A stretch of 64,000 bases of DNA from Dyadobacter frigoris (GTDB lineage Bacteria > Bacteroidota > Bacteroidia > Cytophagales > Spirosomataceae): assembly GCF_005280585.1 (NCBI RefSeq), contig NZ_SZVO01000015.1, positions 1 to 64,000 of the forward strand, read 5' to 3'. How positions within the stretch are numbered: position 1 is the stretch's first letter; each line of letters begins with the position of its first letter. Below the pieces are notes generated by a model, which saw nothing but the letters and a program-made list of their open reading frames with translations, ran no database searches and had not been told where the DNA came from. Below are positions 45,415 to 53,972 of the stretch, piece by piece. A program made the translations under genes and the position numbers.

Positions 45415-45456
45415 TATCACTGAGATGGTCTTCGGATTTCTCAGTGATATTTTTTT
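45415..45456 (+). terminator. Rho-independent terminator of the SusCD unit
   Basis: TATCACTGAGA (45415-45425) pairs with TCTCAGTGATA (45439-45449) around a 13-base loop and is followed by a seven-T run (45450-45456). Confidence 0.88.
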
Positions 45457-45708
45457 CTGTTTACGCATTCCTATTCCCTTAACCATTTCTTCACTTATCC
45501 GTTATTAAAACGATAAGTACCTGATGAACCAATTGTTACCTTCTCACTCCGATCAATTAAAAAGTATCCTGATTAATAAATATCAATTTTGCTTTTCGTA
45601 AATGATACCTGATCAAAATTGATAAAATATTAATATTTAATGTAACCGCTCTATGCTTATTACGGTAACAAAACAGTAAATTTGATACTTAATTCCTAAT
45701 CCTTAAAA
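45457..45708. other. Promoter region upstream of amidohydrolase copy 2
   Basis: No gene is seen. TAAATTTG (45677-45684) matches the Bacteroidota -7 consensus TAnnTTTG about 25 bases before the start codon, but a clear TTG at the -33 position is missing. Confidence 0.35.
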
Positions 45709-46989
45709 ATGAAAAAAATAATTCTTTCCATGGGCCTTTTGATGGCCTGTTGCAGCATTTCCGCGAATGCTCAAAAATACACGATCATCATCAAAGGAGG
45801 TCACGTAATAGACCCGAAGAACAACATCAACGGTATCATGGATGTTGCTTTGAACGGTGATACGGTTAAAAGTGTAGCCAAAAACATTGATCCAAAACTT
45901 GGAATTCAGGTAGTGGATGCAAAAGGCATGTACGTTACTCCTGGATTAATTGATATGCATTCGCACAATTTCTACGGAACAAAAATGGACCAGACGTATA
46001 GCAATGGGCCCAATGCACTTGCGCCGGATGGCTTTACTTTTCGTACGGGTGTTACCACAGTGGTAGATGCCGGTTGCGCTGGCTGGAAATCTTTCCCTGA
46101 CTTCAAAAAACAAACCATTGATATTTCAAAAACACGTGTTTTATCTTTTCTCAACATTGTGGGAGAAGGAATGCGTGGCGGAACTTATGAGCAGAATATC
46201 GCTGATATGGATCCTGTTAATACTGCACGCGTTGCAAAGGAAAATCCTGATTATGTAGTCGGTGTAAAACTGGCCCACTTCAACGGCCATGACTGGACGC
46301 CAACCGACAAAGCCGTGGAGGCCGGCAAACTCGCTAATATTCCAGTTATGGTAGATTTCGGTGGAAGTACTCCGGCTCTTTCAATAGAAGAATTATTTAT
46401 GCAGCACCTTCGTCCGGGTGATATTTTCACCCATTGTTTTGGACAATTATCAAGTCGCGAACCGATTTTGGATGTAAAAACCGGAAAGATTAAACCATTC
46501 GTATACGAAGCTCGTAAAAAAGGAATTCTGTTTGACGTAGGTTATGGCGGGATCAGTTTCGCGTTTTCACAAGCAATTCCGGCAGTAAAAAGTGGATTTT
46601 ATCCAAATACAATCAGTACCGATATTCATACCGGAAGTATGAATGCTGCGATGAAAGATATGCTGAATGTAATGTCAAAATTCCTGGCGATGGGTATGGA
46701 TTTACCAAGCGTTATCAAAGCAAGTACATGGGCTCCTGCGCAGGCAATTCATAGAGAAAAACTTGGAAGCTTAACCGTTGGCGGACTTGCTGATGTTGCA
46801 GTCTTACGGGTTTTGAAAGGAAATTTCAGTATGAACGATACCGGTGTTTTTGGTTTCTTTGATTATACCGGAACAAAAATCACAAGTAAAGAAAAACTGG
46901 AATGTGAACTGACAATCCGTGCCGGAAAAGTGGTCTATGACCTCAACGGAATCACTACGCCGCTCGTCGTTGCTTCAAAAAGAAATTAA
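45709..46989 (+). CDS. Exported amidohydrolase/deacetylase-family metallohydrolase (copy 2)
   Basis: This 426-residue protein has a Sec signal (about residues 1-21, ending ANAQK). It is a close paralogue of the product at 31734, with more than half of the residues identical by eye. Metal motifs are PGLIDMHSHNFYG (HxH), VGVKLAHF (Lys), FTHCF (His) and STDIHTGS (Asp). As in copy 1, the expected strand 5 His is Asp (VMVDFGG). It likely deacylates or cleaves an ester of a small acid in the periplasm. It opens the second transcription block with RraA and the transporter. Confidence 0.87.
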   Translation: MKKIILSMGLLMACCSISANAQKYTIIIKGGHVIDPKNNINGIMDVALNGDTVKSVAKNIDPKLGIQVVDAKGMYVTPGLIDMHSHNFYGTKMDQTYSNGPNALAPDGFTFRTGVTTVVDAGCAGWKSFPDFKKQTIDISKTRVLSFLNIVGEGMRGGTYEQNIADMDPVNTARVAKENPDYVVGVKLAHFNGHDWTPTDKAVEAGKLANIPVMVDFGGSTPALSIEELFMQHLRPGDIFTHCFGQLSSREPILDVKTGKIKPFVYEARKKGILFDVGYGGISFAFSQAIPAVKSGFYPNTISTDIHTGSMNAAMKDMLNVMSKFLAMGMDLPSVIKASTWAPAQAIHREKLGSLTVGGLADVAVLRVLKGNFSMNDTGVFGFFDYTGTKITSKEKLECELTIRAGKVVYDLNGITTPLVVASKRN

Positions 46990-47115
46990 TACAATCTAGT
47001 AAAATTCGGGATACCCGGTCTTTTCTCATTTGGGTTACAAATTGATATACAATGTATCAGTTTTGTAATCCAAATTTTATCTTGCCGGCCCTTCAAAATT
47101 TGCAATCCAATTGAA

Positions 47116-48045
47116 ATGAAAATTAAATCCATTGTTGCCGCAGCATTATTTTTAAGTTTTAATTTTTTCAGTTCCCTTCACGCGCAAACTATATCAAAGG
47201 AAGAATTAATCTTCCTCACTTCTGAATGGAAAGGTGAACGTTTCCCGGACGGAAGGCCAAAAGTTTCTGATGACCTGATCCGCCGTGCAAAAGAAATAGC
47301 CATTGAAGAAGCCTGGGTTGTGCTTCAGAATGAAGGTTATAATGCACAGTTTGATGCAAACTGGAAAATGATCCATCAGGATGTACCTATTGTTGGCCGT
47401 GCGCTTACTGCACAATTTATGCCTTCCCGTCCTGATGTTGAAAAAAATATCAAAGAACGCGGTGCTAAAAATGGCCGCATCGGAAATACCAATTCCTGGC
47501 CGATAGATCAGCTTTCCAAAGGTGATGTTTATGTGGCTGATGGTTTTGGAAAAATTGCCCAGGGAACTTTGATCGGTGATAATCTTGGAAATTCTATTTA
47601 TGCAAAATCCGGAAATGGTGTCGTTTTTGATGCATCTGCCAGAGATTTGGAAGGCCTGTCAAAAATTGAAGGTTTCAATGCTTTTGTCCGTGACTGGGAT
47701 CCGTCTTATTTGAAAGATGTGGTTTTAATGGGACTTAACACGCCAATACGCATCGGAAGAGCTATTGTTTTACCGGGTGATCTTGTTCTTGCCAAAAGAG
47801 AAGGTATCATTTTCATTCCAGCACATTTGGCTGAAAAAGTAGTTTTGACCGCTGAATTCATTGCCATCCGTGATAAATTCGGCATCACAATGTTGAAAGA
47901 AGGAAAATACACGCCAGGTCAGATTGATAGTCAGTGGTCAGATAAACTGAAAGATGATTTCCTGAAATGGCTGGATAAAAATCCGAAGGAAATTCCAATG
48001 AAGCGTTCTGAACTGGACGAATATATGAAGAAAAGAACCTGGTAA
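47116..48045 (+). CDS. Exported RraA-like aldolase/decarboxylase-family protein
   Basis: This 309-residue protein has a Sec signal (about residues 1-24, ending LHAQT). An RraA/HMG-aldolase-like core follows: VPIVGRALTAQFMPSRP, GDVYVADGFGKIAQGTLIG, and GNGVVFDASARDLEGL carrying the Arg-Asp pair used for substrate and metal binding. RraA relatives with these residues cleave 4-hydroxy-2-oxo acids by retro-aldol reaction or decarboxylate oxaloacetate. A C-terminal extension of about 70 residues is unlike plain RraA. Export is unusual for this family. Confidence 0.8.
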   Translation: MKIKSIVAAALFLSFNFFSSLHAQTISKEELIFLTSEWKGERFPDGRPKVSDDLIRRAKEIAIEEAWVVLQNEGYNAQFDANWKMIHQDVPIVGRALTAQFMPSRPDVEKNIKERGAKNGRIGNTNSWPIDQLSKGDVYVADGFGKIAQGTLIGDNLGNSIYAKSGNGVVFDASARDLEGLSKIEGFNAFVRDWDPSYLKDVVLMGLNTPIRIGRAIVLPGDLVLAKREGIIFIPAHLAEKVVLTAEFIAIRDKFGITMLKEGKYTPGQIDSQWSDKLKDDFLKWLDKNPKEIPMKRSELDEYMKKRTW

Positions 48046-48135
48046 TCAGGCTTGGGAGAAAAGTAAGAAATACATATTTTCTGCTTTTTTCCTAAAAATG
48101 CACCTTTTTTCAAATTGCATAATTAACATAAGTTT

Positions 48136-49242
48136 ATGAACATTTACAAGCTTCTATCTGGTGTTGCTATTTTGTGTTTGGTTGTAGCGCTTTATCTGGC
48201 AATAACAGGAAACCTGGCTCAGGCGGGCCCGTTTTTTATTGGTTTTTTTATTGCAGTAGCCATAAGTTTCAGAGGATCAGAAACATTGAAAGGTTTTACT
48301 TACACAACGATTATTTTCGCAGCCGTTACCACAGCTTTATATTATCCTCAATATTTTCAGCAGTATGATGGTTTCAAATTTGCAGTATTGATCACGCCGT
48401 TAATACAGATCATCATGTTCGGAATGGGCACTTCGATGAGTTTTGAGGATTTTGTAGGTGTTGTAAAAATGCCGAGGGGTGTTTTTATCGGGGTAACAAG
48501 CCACTTTTTAATTATGCCGCTTTTAGGTTTTACGTTAGCCAGCATCAGCGGATTCCCACCTGAAATTGCAGCAGGAATTATTTTGATCGGTTGTTCACCT
48601 AATGGAATGGCTTCCAACGTGATATCTTATCTGGCCAAAGCAAATCTGGCATTATCGATTACTATTACGGCAATTTCCACCATGCTGGCTCCTCTAATGA
48701 CGCCAATGTTGATGAAGTTATACGCCGGTGCATTTGTTGAAATTGATATGCTGCATATGATGTGGGATATTGTCAAAATGGTAATTCTACCAATTGGCGC
48801 CGGTTTGATTTTTAATAAATTATTCAGTGGAAAAGCAAAATGGCTTGACGATGCAATGCCTTTAGTATCAATGTCAGGAATTGCATTTATTATTGTAATC
48901 ATCACCGCAGCGGGAAGAGACAGTCTTTTAACAATCGGACCGGCTTTGATAGGATTGGTATTGATACACAATCTTTTAGGGTATACACTTGGTTATTTCT
49001 CAGGAAAATTATTCAAAATGAGCGAGCGCGATTGTCGTACCATTGCCATTGAAGTTGGTATGCAAAATGGTGGGTTGGCATCAGGAATTGCAAAAGAAAT
49101 GGGAAAAATGGCGACGGTCGGTTTGGCACCTGCGGTATTTGGACCTTTGATGAATATTACCGGATCCATTTTGGCTTCTTATTGGCATAGAAAACCTACG
49201 GGTGACGAAGCCACGTATGTTGAAACTGGACGAGCTCATTAA
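48136..49242 (+). CDS. Bile acid:sodium symporter (BASS)-family transporter
   Basis: This 368-residue protein has ten or so membrane helices. The BASS/SBF family pattern GTSMSFEDF and the crossover motifs (LIGCSPNGMASNVISYLAKAN, EVGMQNGGLASGIAKEMG) are present. Members import carboxylates such as pyruvate, pantoate or bile acids with sodium. Lying behind the amidohydrolase and RraA-like genes, it probably brings the small acid product into the cytoplasm. The gene ends 18 bases before a palindromic repeat element. Confidence 0.88.
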   Translation: MNIYKLLSGVAILCLVVALYLAITGNLAQAGPFFIGFFIAVAISFRGSETLKGFTYTTIIFAAVTTALYYPQYFQQYDGFKFAVLITPLIQIIMFGMGTSMSFEDFVGVVKMPRGVFIGVTSHFLIMPLLGFTLASISGFPPEIAAGIILIGCSPNGMASNVISYLAKANLALSITITAISTMLAPLMTPMLMKLYAGAFVEIDMLHMMWDIVKMVILPIGAGLIFNKLFSGKAKWLDDAMPLVSMSGIAFIIVIITAAGRDSLLTIGPALIGLVLIHNLLGYTLGYFSGKLFKMSERDCRTIAIEVGMQNGGLASGIAKEMGKMATVGLAPAVFGPLMNITGSILASYWHRKPTGDEATYVETGRAH

Positions 49243-49259
49243 CAACATCGACGCCCTTT

Positions 49260-49464
49260 CATAGCCCTGAAAGGGCGTCATATTTTAGGATGGGGCAACG
49301 CCCTATTGGAATGATTACGTGGATTTGGATATGTGGATTCGGAATTGTATAATTCCCAATTCGCGGATTTATCGGGTGATGCTCGGATCAATCCCACGTT
49401 CCGGGATCCCCAAATCAATCGGGCGGTGCCCGATTCTAAGATATTACGCCCTTTCAGGGCTATG
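49260..49464. repeat. 205-bp element with 19-bp terminal inverted repeats (MITE-like)
   Basis: CATAGCCCTGAAAGGGCGT (49260-49278) and its exact reverse complement ACGCCCTTTCAGGGCTATG (49446-49464) bound the element. Inside, other palindromes occur, such as AATCGGGC-GGT-GCCCGATT (49417-49435). It holds no frame worth calling and ends at the base before the stop codon of the GNAT gene. Confidence 0.7.
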
Positions 49465-49968
49465 TTAATCTTCTTTCAAGATTAATTGCATGAAGACCAG
49501 ATCCAGCCATTGGTCGAATTTGTAGCCTACTTCTCTTAAATATCCTTTTTCTACAAATCCATATTTTTCATGAAATTTGATGCTTCCGCGATTTGTCGCG
49601 TCAATGCCTGCAATCATCGTATGCAATCCAGATTCTTTCGCACGCTGTATTAAACTTCCCAGCAACCTGCCCCCCACTCCGATTCCACGTGATTTCTCAT
49701 TCAAATAAATCGAATGTTCAACACTGAATTTATAGCCAATTTTCGGCCTGAAAATATTGTAAGATCCGTAACCGATGACCTCCTTTTCAAATTCAGCCAC
49801 AATCACCGGCATGCCATCAATAATCATTTTATCAAACCAGGCAGTCTGTTCCTCCAAAGTTCTGATCTCGTAATCATAAATGGCGGTTGTTTCTAAAATA
49901 GCTTGATTTACAATTTCCAATATTGCCGGTAAGTCCTTCGGAGCAGCATTTCTGATAATAAGATCCAT
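49465..49968 (-). CDS. GNAT-family N-acetyltransferase (phosphinothricin acetyltransferase-like)
   Basis: This 167-residue cytoplasmic acetyltransferase has the GNAT acetyl-CoA loop in SRGIGVGGRLLGSL and late motifs AGIDATNRGSIKFHEKYGFVEKGYLREVGYKF, which match the Pat/YncA group that acetylates phosphinothricin-like or methionine-sulfoximine substrates. The natural substrate is unknown. Length is normal. It is divergent from the TPP riboswitch region and its stop abuts the MITE-like element. Confidence 0.85.
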   Translation of the reverse strand: MDLIIRNAAPKDLPAILEIVNQAILETTAIYDYEIRTLEEQTAWFDKMIIDGMPVIVAEFEKEVIGYGSYNIFRPKIGYKFSVEHSIYLNEKSRGIGVGGRLLGSLIQRAKESGLHTMIAGIDATNRGSIKFHEKYGFVEKGYLREVGYKFDQWLDLVFMQLILKED

Positions 49969-50114
49969 TAAAAGCAGAGTCTTTTTGAGATGTTAATATG
50001 ACAAATTCAAAGTTACCTCCTAATTAGCAAAACTTTCACAGTTTCCCAATCATCAAAAATCAGGTTTAATTTATTATTTTTTTGAAACTCCGTTTTTTCC
50101 AATAGCTTTACGGA

Positions 50115-50195
50115 AACTTTAGGGGTGTCCCGTATGCGGACTGAGAGAATACCCTTTGAACCTGATGCAGTTAGTACTGCCGATAGGGAAAAGTA
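50115..50195 (+). promoter_or_regulatory. TPP riboswitch (THI-box)
   Basis: The THI-box core is seen in order: AGGGGTG, then CTGAGAG and ATACCC, then GAACCTGAT, and finally TACTGCCGATAGGGAA. The outer stem CTTT/AAAG closes it. It should bind thiamine pyrophosphate and lower expression of the thi operon starting at thiS. No strong terminator stem is visible between it and thiS, so control may act at translation initiation. Confidence 0.9.
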
Positions 50196-50274
50196 AGAGA
50201 TACTGCTATCTGTATCTTAATGAATCTTTCACAAGGTCCATTCCTGAAGTTTTTCTCATAAAACATTATTCAGA

Positions 50275-50478
50275 ATGGAAATCAGCATTAATCAGCAACG
50301 TACAGAAATCCCCGAACACTCTTCGGTTGAAGAACTTTTGTCTTCCCTGTTTACAGATTCCACACAAGGAATTGCCCTTGCCGTCAACCAGGTTATTATT
50401 TCCAAATCTGACTGGCCCATCCACATCCTCAATCCCGACGACAAAATCACCCTGATCAAAGCAACTCAGGGAGGTTAA
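50275..50478 (+). CDS. thiS: ThiS sulfur-carrier protein
   Basis: This 67-residue ubiquitin-like protein ends in the required Gly-Gly (ATQGG), which is adenylated and thiocarboxylated to carry sulfur into the thiazole of thiamine. Start ATG 50275 follows the riboswitch by about 80 bases. It heads the operon with thiC 76 bases downstream. Two overlapping frames at 50156-50455 and 50266-50490 are shadows. Confidence 0.92.
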   Translation: MEISINQQRTEIPEHSSVEELLSSLFTDSTQGIALAVNQVIISKSDWPIHILNPDDKITLIKATQGG

Positions 50479-50554
50479 ACAAATTGGCATTACAACTCAA
50501 AAAACTTCCTAATATCCAAATAGCTAATCGCTAACCGCCAAAAAGCTTCCATAT

Positions 50555-52438
50555 ATGAAAACCGAAAAAACACCAGACACAGAAGTAATTTCAAGAAAAC
50601 CCTTTCCAAAATCCAGGAAGATTTATGTGAAAGGAATAATACACGACATTTCAGTCGCTATGCGCGAGGTATCTCTCAGCGATACAAAAGTGCATGGAAA
50701 GTTAGGGCTGATTGAGAAAAATCCTTCCGTTACAATTTACGATACCAGCGGACCTTTTACAGATCCTGATATTGAAATTGATGTAAAAAAAGGACTGGAA
50801 CCGTTAAGAGCTTCGTGGATTTTGAAGCGTGGAGACGTGGAGCAGCTTGATACCATTTCATCAGAATACGGAACGCAGCGAAAAAATGATAAAAGTCTGG
50901 ATGCTTTAAGATTTGCGCACATCAGCAAACCTTTCAGGGCCAAGGCAGGGCAAAACGTTTCCCAATTGCATTATGCAAAAAAGGGAATCATCACGGCTGA
51001 AATGGAATATATCGCTATCCGTGAAAACCAGCGGATTGAAGAACAAATTACAGAACTAAAAGGCAAAGCAGGAACTTTGGCGCATCAGCACGCCGGTCAT
51101 AGTTTCGGAGCCAATACGCCAAAAGGATTTATTACACCTGAATTTGTGCGGTCAGAAGTGGCCGCCGGCAGAGCAGTAATTCCGGTTAACATTAACCATC
51201 CGGAAAGCGAGCCGATGATTATTGGCAGGAATTTTCTTGTGAAGATCAATGCGAACATTGGCAATTCAGCGGTAACATCCAGCATAGAGGAAGAAGTAGA
51301 AAAAACGGTTTGGGCTTGTCGCTGGGGTGCGGACACTATCATGGACCTTTCGACCGGAAAAAATATTCATGAAACCCGGGAATGGATTATCCGGAACTCT
51401 CCTGTCCCAATTGGCACCGTTCCCATTTATCAGGCGCTCGAAAAAGTCAATGGAAAAGCAGAAGACCTTACCTGGGAATTGTTCAGAGATACTTTGATTG
51501 AACAAGCCGAACAAGGTGTGGATTATTTTACGATCCATGCAGGTGTTTTGTTGAGATATATTCCGTTAACAGCTAAACGCATCACCGGAATTGTTTCCCG
51601 CGGCGGTTCGATCATGGCAAAATGGTGCCTTGCACATCACAAGGAAAATTTCCTCTACACACATTTTGAAGAAATCTGCGAGATCATGAAAGCTTATGAC
51701 GTAGCTTTTTCTTTGGGTGACGGATTGAGGCCTGGCTGTATCGCAGATGCCAATGATGCAGCACAGTTTTCAGAATTGGAAACTTTGGGTGAACTGACAA
51801 AAATTGCCTGGAAACATGATATTCAAACCATTATCGAAGGTCCGGGTCATGTGCCTATGCATTTGATCAAGGAAAATATGGAGAAGCAACTGGAACATTG
51901 CCAGGAAGCACCTTTTTACACATTAGGACCATTAACCACAGACATTGCTCCGGGTTATGACCACATTACCTCCGCCATTGGCGCAGCGATGATCGGCTGG
52001 TTTGGAACGGCGATGCTTTGTTATGTTACGCCAAAAGAGCATTTGGGATTACCTAATAAAAAAGACGTAAAGGACGGCGTGATCACTTACAAAATCGCAG
52101 CCCACGCTGCTGATTTGGCGAAAGGACACCCAGGCGCCCAATACCGCGATAATGCATTAAGCAAAGCAAGATTCGAATTTCGCTGGGAAGATCAGTTCAA
52201 CCTTTCGCTTGATCCGGACACTGCAAAAGAATTTCACGACGAAACATTACCTGCCGAAGGTGCAAAAATCGCTCACTTCTGCTCCATGTGCGGACCCAAC
52301 TTCTGTTCGATGAAAATTACACAGGATGTTCGTGATTATGCAGAAGAAAATGGCTTGATGGAAGAAATGGCACTAGAAGAAGGAATGCAGGAGAAAGCGA
52401 GAGAGTTCGCTAATAAGGGAAGTGAAATTTATTTATAA
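50555..52438 (+). CDS. thiC: Phosphomethylpyrimidine synthase
   Basis: This 627-residue radical-SAM enzyme rearranges 5-aminoimidazole ribotide to 4-amino-5-hydroxymethyl-2-methylpyrimidine phosphate. The C-terminal [4Fe-4S] ligands are Cys576, Cys579 and Cys584 in CSMCGPNFC. Conserved stretches include TMDLSTGKNIHETREWI, RGGSIMAKWCLAHH and EGPGHVPMHLI. Length is the standard bacterial form. Its stop overlaps the start of the TenI-like gene by one base (TAATG). Confidence 0.96.
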   Translation: MKTEKTPDTEVISRKPFPKSRKIYVKGIIHDISVAMREVSLSDTKVHGKLGLIEKNPSVTIYDTSGPFTDPDIEIDVKKGLEPLRASWILKRGDVEQLDTISSEYGTQRKNDKSLDALRFAHISKPFRAKAGQNVSQLHYAKKGIITAEMEYIAIRENQRIEEQITELKGKAGTLAHQHAGHSFGANTPKGFITPEFVRSEVAAGRAVIPVNINHPESEPMIIGRNFLVKINANIGNSAVTSSIEEEVEKTVWACRWGADTIMDLSTGKNIHETREWIIRNSPVPIGTVPIYQALEKVNGKAEDLTWELFRDTLIEQAEQGVDYFTIHAGVLLRYIPLTAKRITGIVSRGGSIMAKWCLAHHKENFLYTHFEEICEIMKAYDVAFSLGDGLRPGCIADANDAAQFSELETLGELTKIAWKHDIQTIIEGPGHVPMHLIKENMEKQLEHCQEAPFYTLGPLTTDIAPGYDHITSAIGAAMIGWFGTAMLCYVTPKEHLGLPNKKDVKDGVITYKIAAHAADLAKGHPGAQYRDNALSKARFEFRWEDQFNLSLDPDTAKEFHDETLPAEGAKIAHFCSMCGPNFCSMKITQDVRDYAEENGLMEEMALEEGMQEKAREFANKGSEIYL

Positions 52439-53061
52439 TGAAACTATTAGCCATATCCAATCCAGCGTTTTTCCCTGACGAGGCTGGACTAATAAACAGT
52501 CTTTTCAGGGAAGGATTGGTGTGTTTACATATACGAAAACCTGAAAGTGAAGAAAACGATTTCAAGAATCTGTTAAGTAAAATCAATTCGGAATTTATTG
52601 ACAGAATTGCGATTCACCAGCATCATAACCTGGCGGGAGAATTTGGAATTAAAAAACTTCATTTTACGGAAAAGGAAAGAAGCCAGACTTCAATGGAAAT
52701 TCTGAAAAACTTAAAATCCGATGATTTTCTGCTAAGTACTTCGATTCATGATTTAACTGAAATAGGGACCCTTTTAAAGTATTTCAGCTATACATTTTTC
52801 GGGCCAGTTTTTGACAGTATTTCAAAAGCAGGTTACAAAGGTGTTTTACCAGAAAACTTTTCTATCAAGCCTGAAATTAATAAAATACCGATAATAGGTT
52901 TAGGTGGAATTTCCAGTGAAAATATGGAGAAAGTAAGTGAAATGGGTTTTGATGGGGCGGCCGTTTTGGGAACATTATGGAAGGAAACGGAAAATGTAGT
53001 TGCCAATTTCCGGAAATTACGGGAGGTGGTTAATTTCATAAATCAATGTAAATCATCATGA
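52438..53061 (+). CDS. TenI/ThiE-like thiazole-tautomerase or thiamine-phosphate synthase
   Basis: This 207-residue TIM-barrel protein belongs to the ThiE/TenI superfamily (LVCLHIRKPE, STSIHDLTEI, FFGPVFDSISKAGYKG, IIGLGGISSENM). It lacks the STS(T)K phosphate-binding combination of true ThiE and resembles TenI, which aromatises the thiazole phosphate. It overlaps thiC by one base. The following thiE is separated by an unusual repeat spacer. The two barrels probably divide tautomerase and synthase roles. Confidence 0.78.
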   Translation: MKLLAISNPAFFPDEAGLINSLFREGLVCLHIRKPESEENDFKNLLSKINSEFIDRIAIHQHHNLAGEFGIKKLHFTEKERSQTSMEILKNLKSDDFLLSTSIHDLTEIGTLLKYFSYTFFGPVFDSISKAGYKGVLPENFSIKPEINKIPIIGLGGISSENMEKVSEMGFDGAAVLGTLWKETENVVANFRKLREVVNFINQCKSS

Positions 53062-53348
53062 ACCATTGGGAACCATCATAAACCACCACGAACCACCGGA
53101 CGATGCCCGGTGCTAAGATATGTAAGCCCGTTGGGCTTTTTCCGTACGATGATAATTAGGCATTTCCAAAAATCTAATATTGGCCTAAATTTTCATTATG
53201 CCAACGACCCTGACGGGGTCGAATATCTTAGCCCGGGGTTTATACCCTGGGACTTTGGGATTGGATTATCCATGAGAACCACGGGATCGATGGGATCGAT
53301 ATATGCAATCATTCATAACATCCATGCCACCCATGTGAATCAAATCAA
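53062..53348. repeat. Palindromic repeat spacer inside the thi operon
   Basis: This 287-base gap is full of short inverted repeats: ACCGG...CCGGT around 53098-53111, AAGCCC-GTT-GGGCTT (53124-53138), CGACCC-TGAC-GGGGTCG (53206-53222), and CCCGGGGTT-TAT-ACCCTGGG (53233-53252). GCTAAGATAT (53112-53121) is inverted as ATATCTTAGC (53223-53232). Related CTAAGATAT-GCCC-GGGC units occur in the element at 49260. Another run of ACC(A)-repeats (53056-53098) precedes it. An 80-codon frame here comes from the repeats and is not called. Confidence 0.75.
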
Positions 53349-53972
53349 ATGATAGACAAACTGCAATTCATATCAAATCAAACAAAAGATATAACCCACC
53401 TCGGAAGCATTCAAACCGCTCTCGACGCTGGTTGCCGCTGGATACAACTTCGGGTAAAAGATCAATCTTTTGAAGACGTTCTTAAACTGGCAGAAAAAGC
53501 CAAAACCTTTTGCGATAGCTACCAGGCAAAACTTATAATCAACGATTTTCCATTTATCGCAAAAGAAATCAATGCTTACGGACTGCATCTCGGATTAAAT
53601 GATATGCCAATAGAATTCGCAAGAAAAATAGTTGGAGAAAAAATGATTATCGGTGGGACCGCCAATACATTGGAGCATGTAGTAAATCAGATAAAAGAAG
53701 GAGCAGATTATATAGGATTAGGCCCTTTCCGGTTTACATCAACCAAACAAAACCTGAGCCCGATTTTAGGATTAGAAGGTTACCGAAACATTACAGCTTC
53801 ATTAAAAGAACTTGTCTTATCCATTCCCATGTTTGCAATCGGCGGAATTACTCAGGAAGATATTCAAGAAATATCAGAAACAGGAATGTACGGCGTTGCC
53901 ATTTCCGGCTCAATAATTAATGCCAAAAACCCAGGAAACGTGGTTTATAAAATCAAAAAAATACTATGTTAA
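53349..53972 (+). CDS. thiE: Thiamine-phosphate synthase
   Basis: This 207-residue TIM barrel joins the pyrimidine pyrophosphate and thiazole phosphate to thiamine phosphate. It has WIQLRVKDQSFEDV, GGTANTLEHVVNQIKEGADYIGLGPFRFTSTKQN and MFAIGGITQEDI, the ThiE family blocks. Its end overlaps thiG by seven bases, so it is translated in step with it. Start ATG 53349 follows the repeat spacer. Confidence 0.92.
   Translation: MIDKLQFISNQTKDITHLGSIQTALDAGCRWIQLRVKDQSFEDVLKLAEKAKTFCDSYQAKLIINDFPFIAKEINAYGLHLGLNDMPIEFARKIVGEKMIIGGTANTLEHVVNQIKEGADYIGLGPFRFTSTKQNLSPILGLEGYRNITASLKELVLSIPMFAIGGITQEDIQEISETGMYGVAISGSIINAKNPGNVVYKIKKILC

Noticed and set aside
50156..50490. Overlapping frames at the thiS region
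   Set aside because: The THI-box and the ThiS Gly-Gly end explain these bases. The other frames have no support.
53110..53352. An 80-codon plus-strand frame in the thi operon spacer
   Set aside because: It is made of palindromic repeat sequence and has no protein-like composition or neighbours in frame. It also runs into the thiE start.
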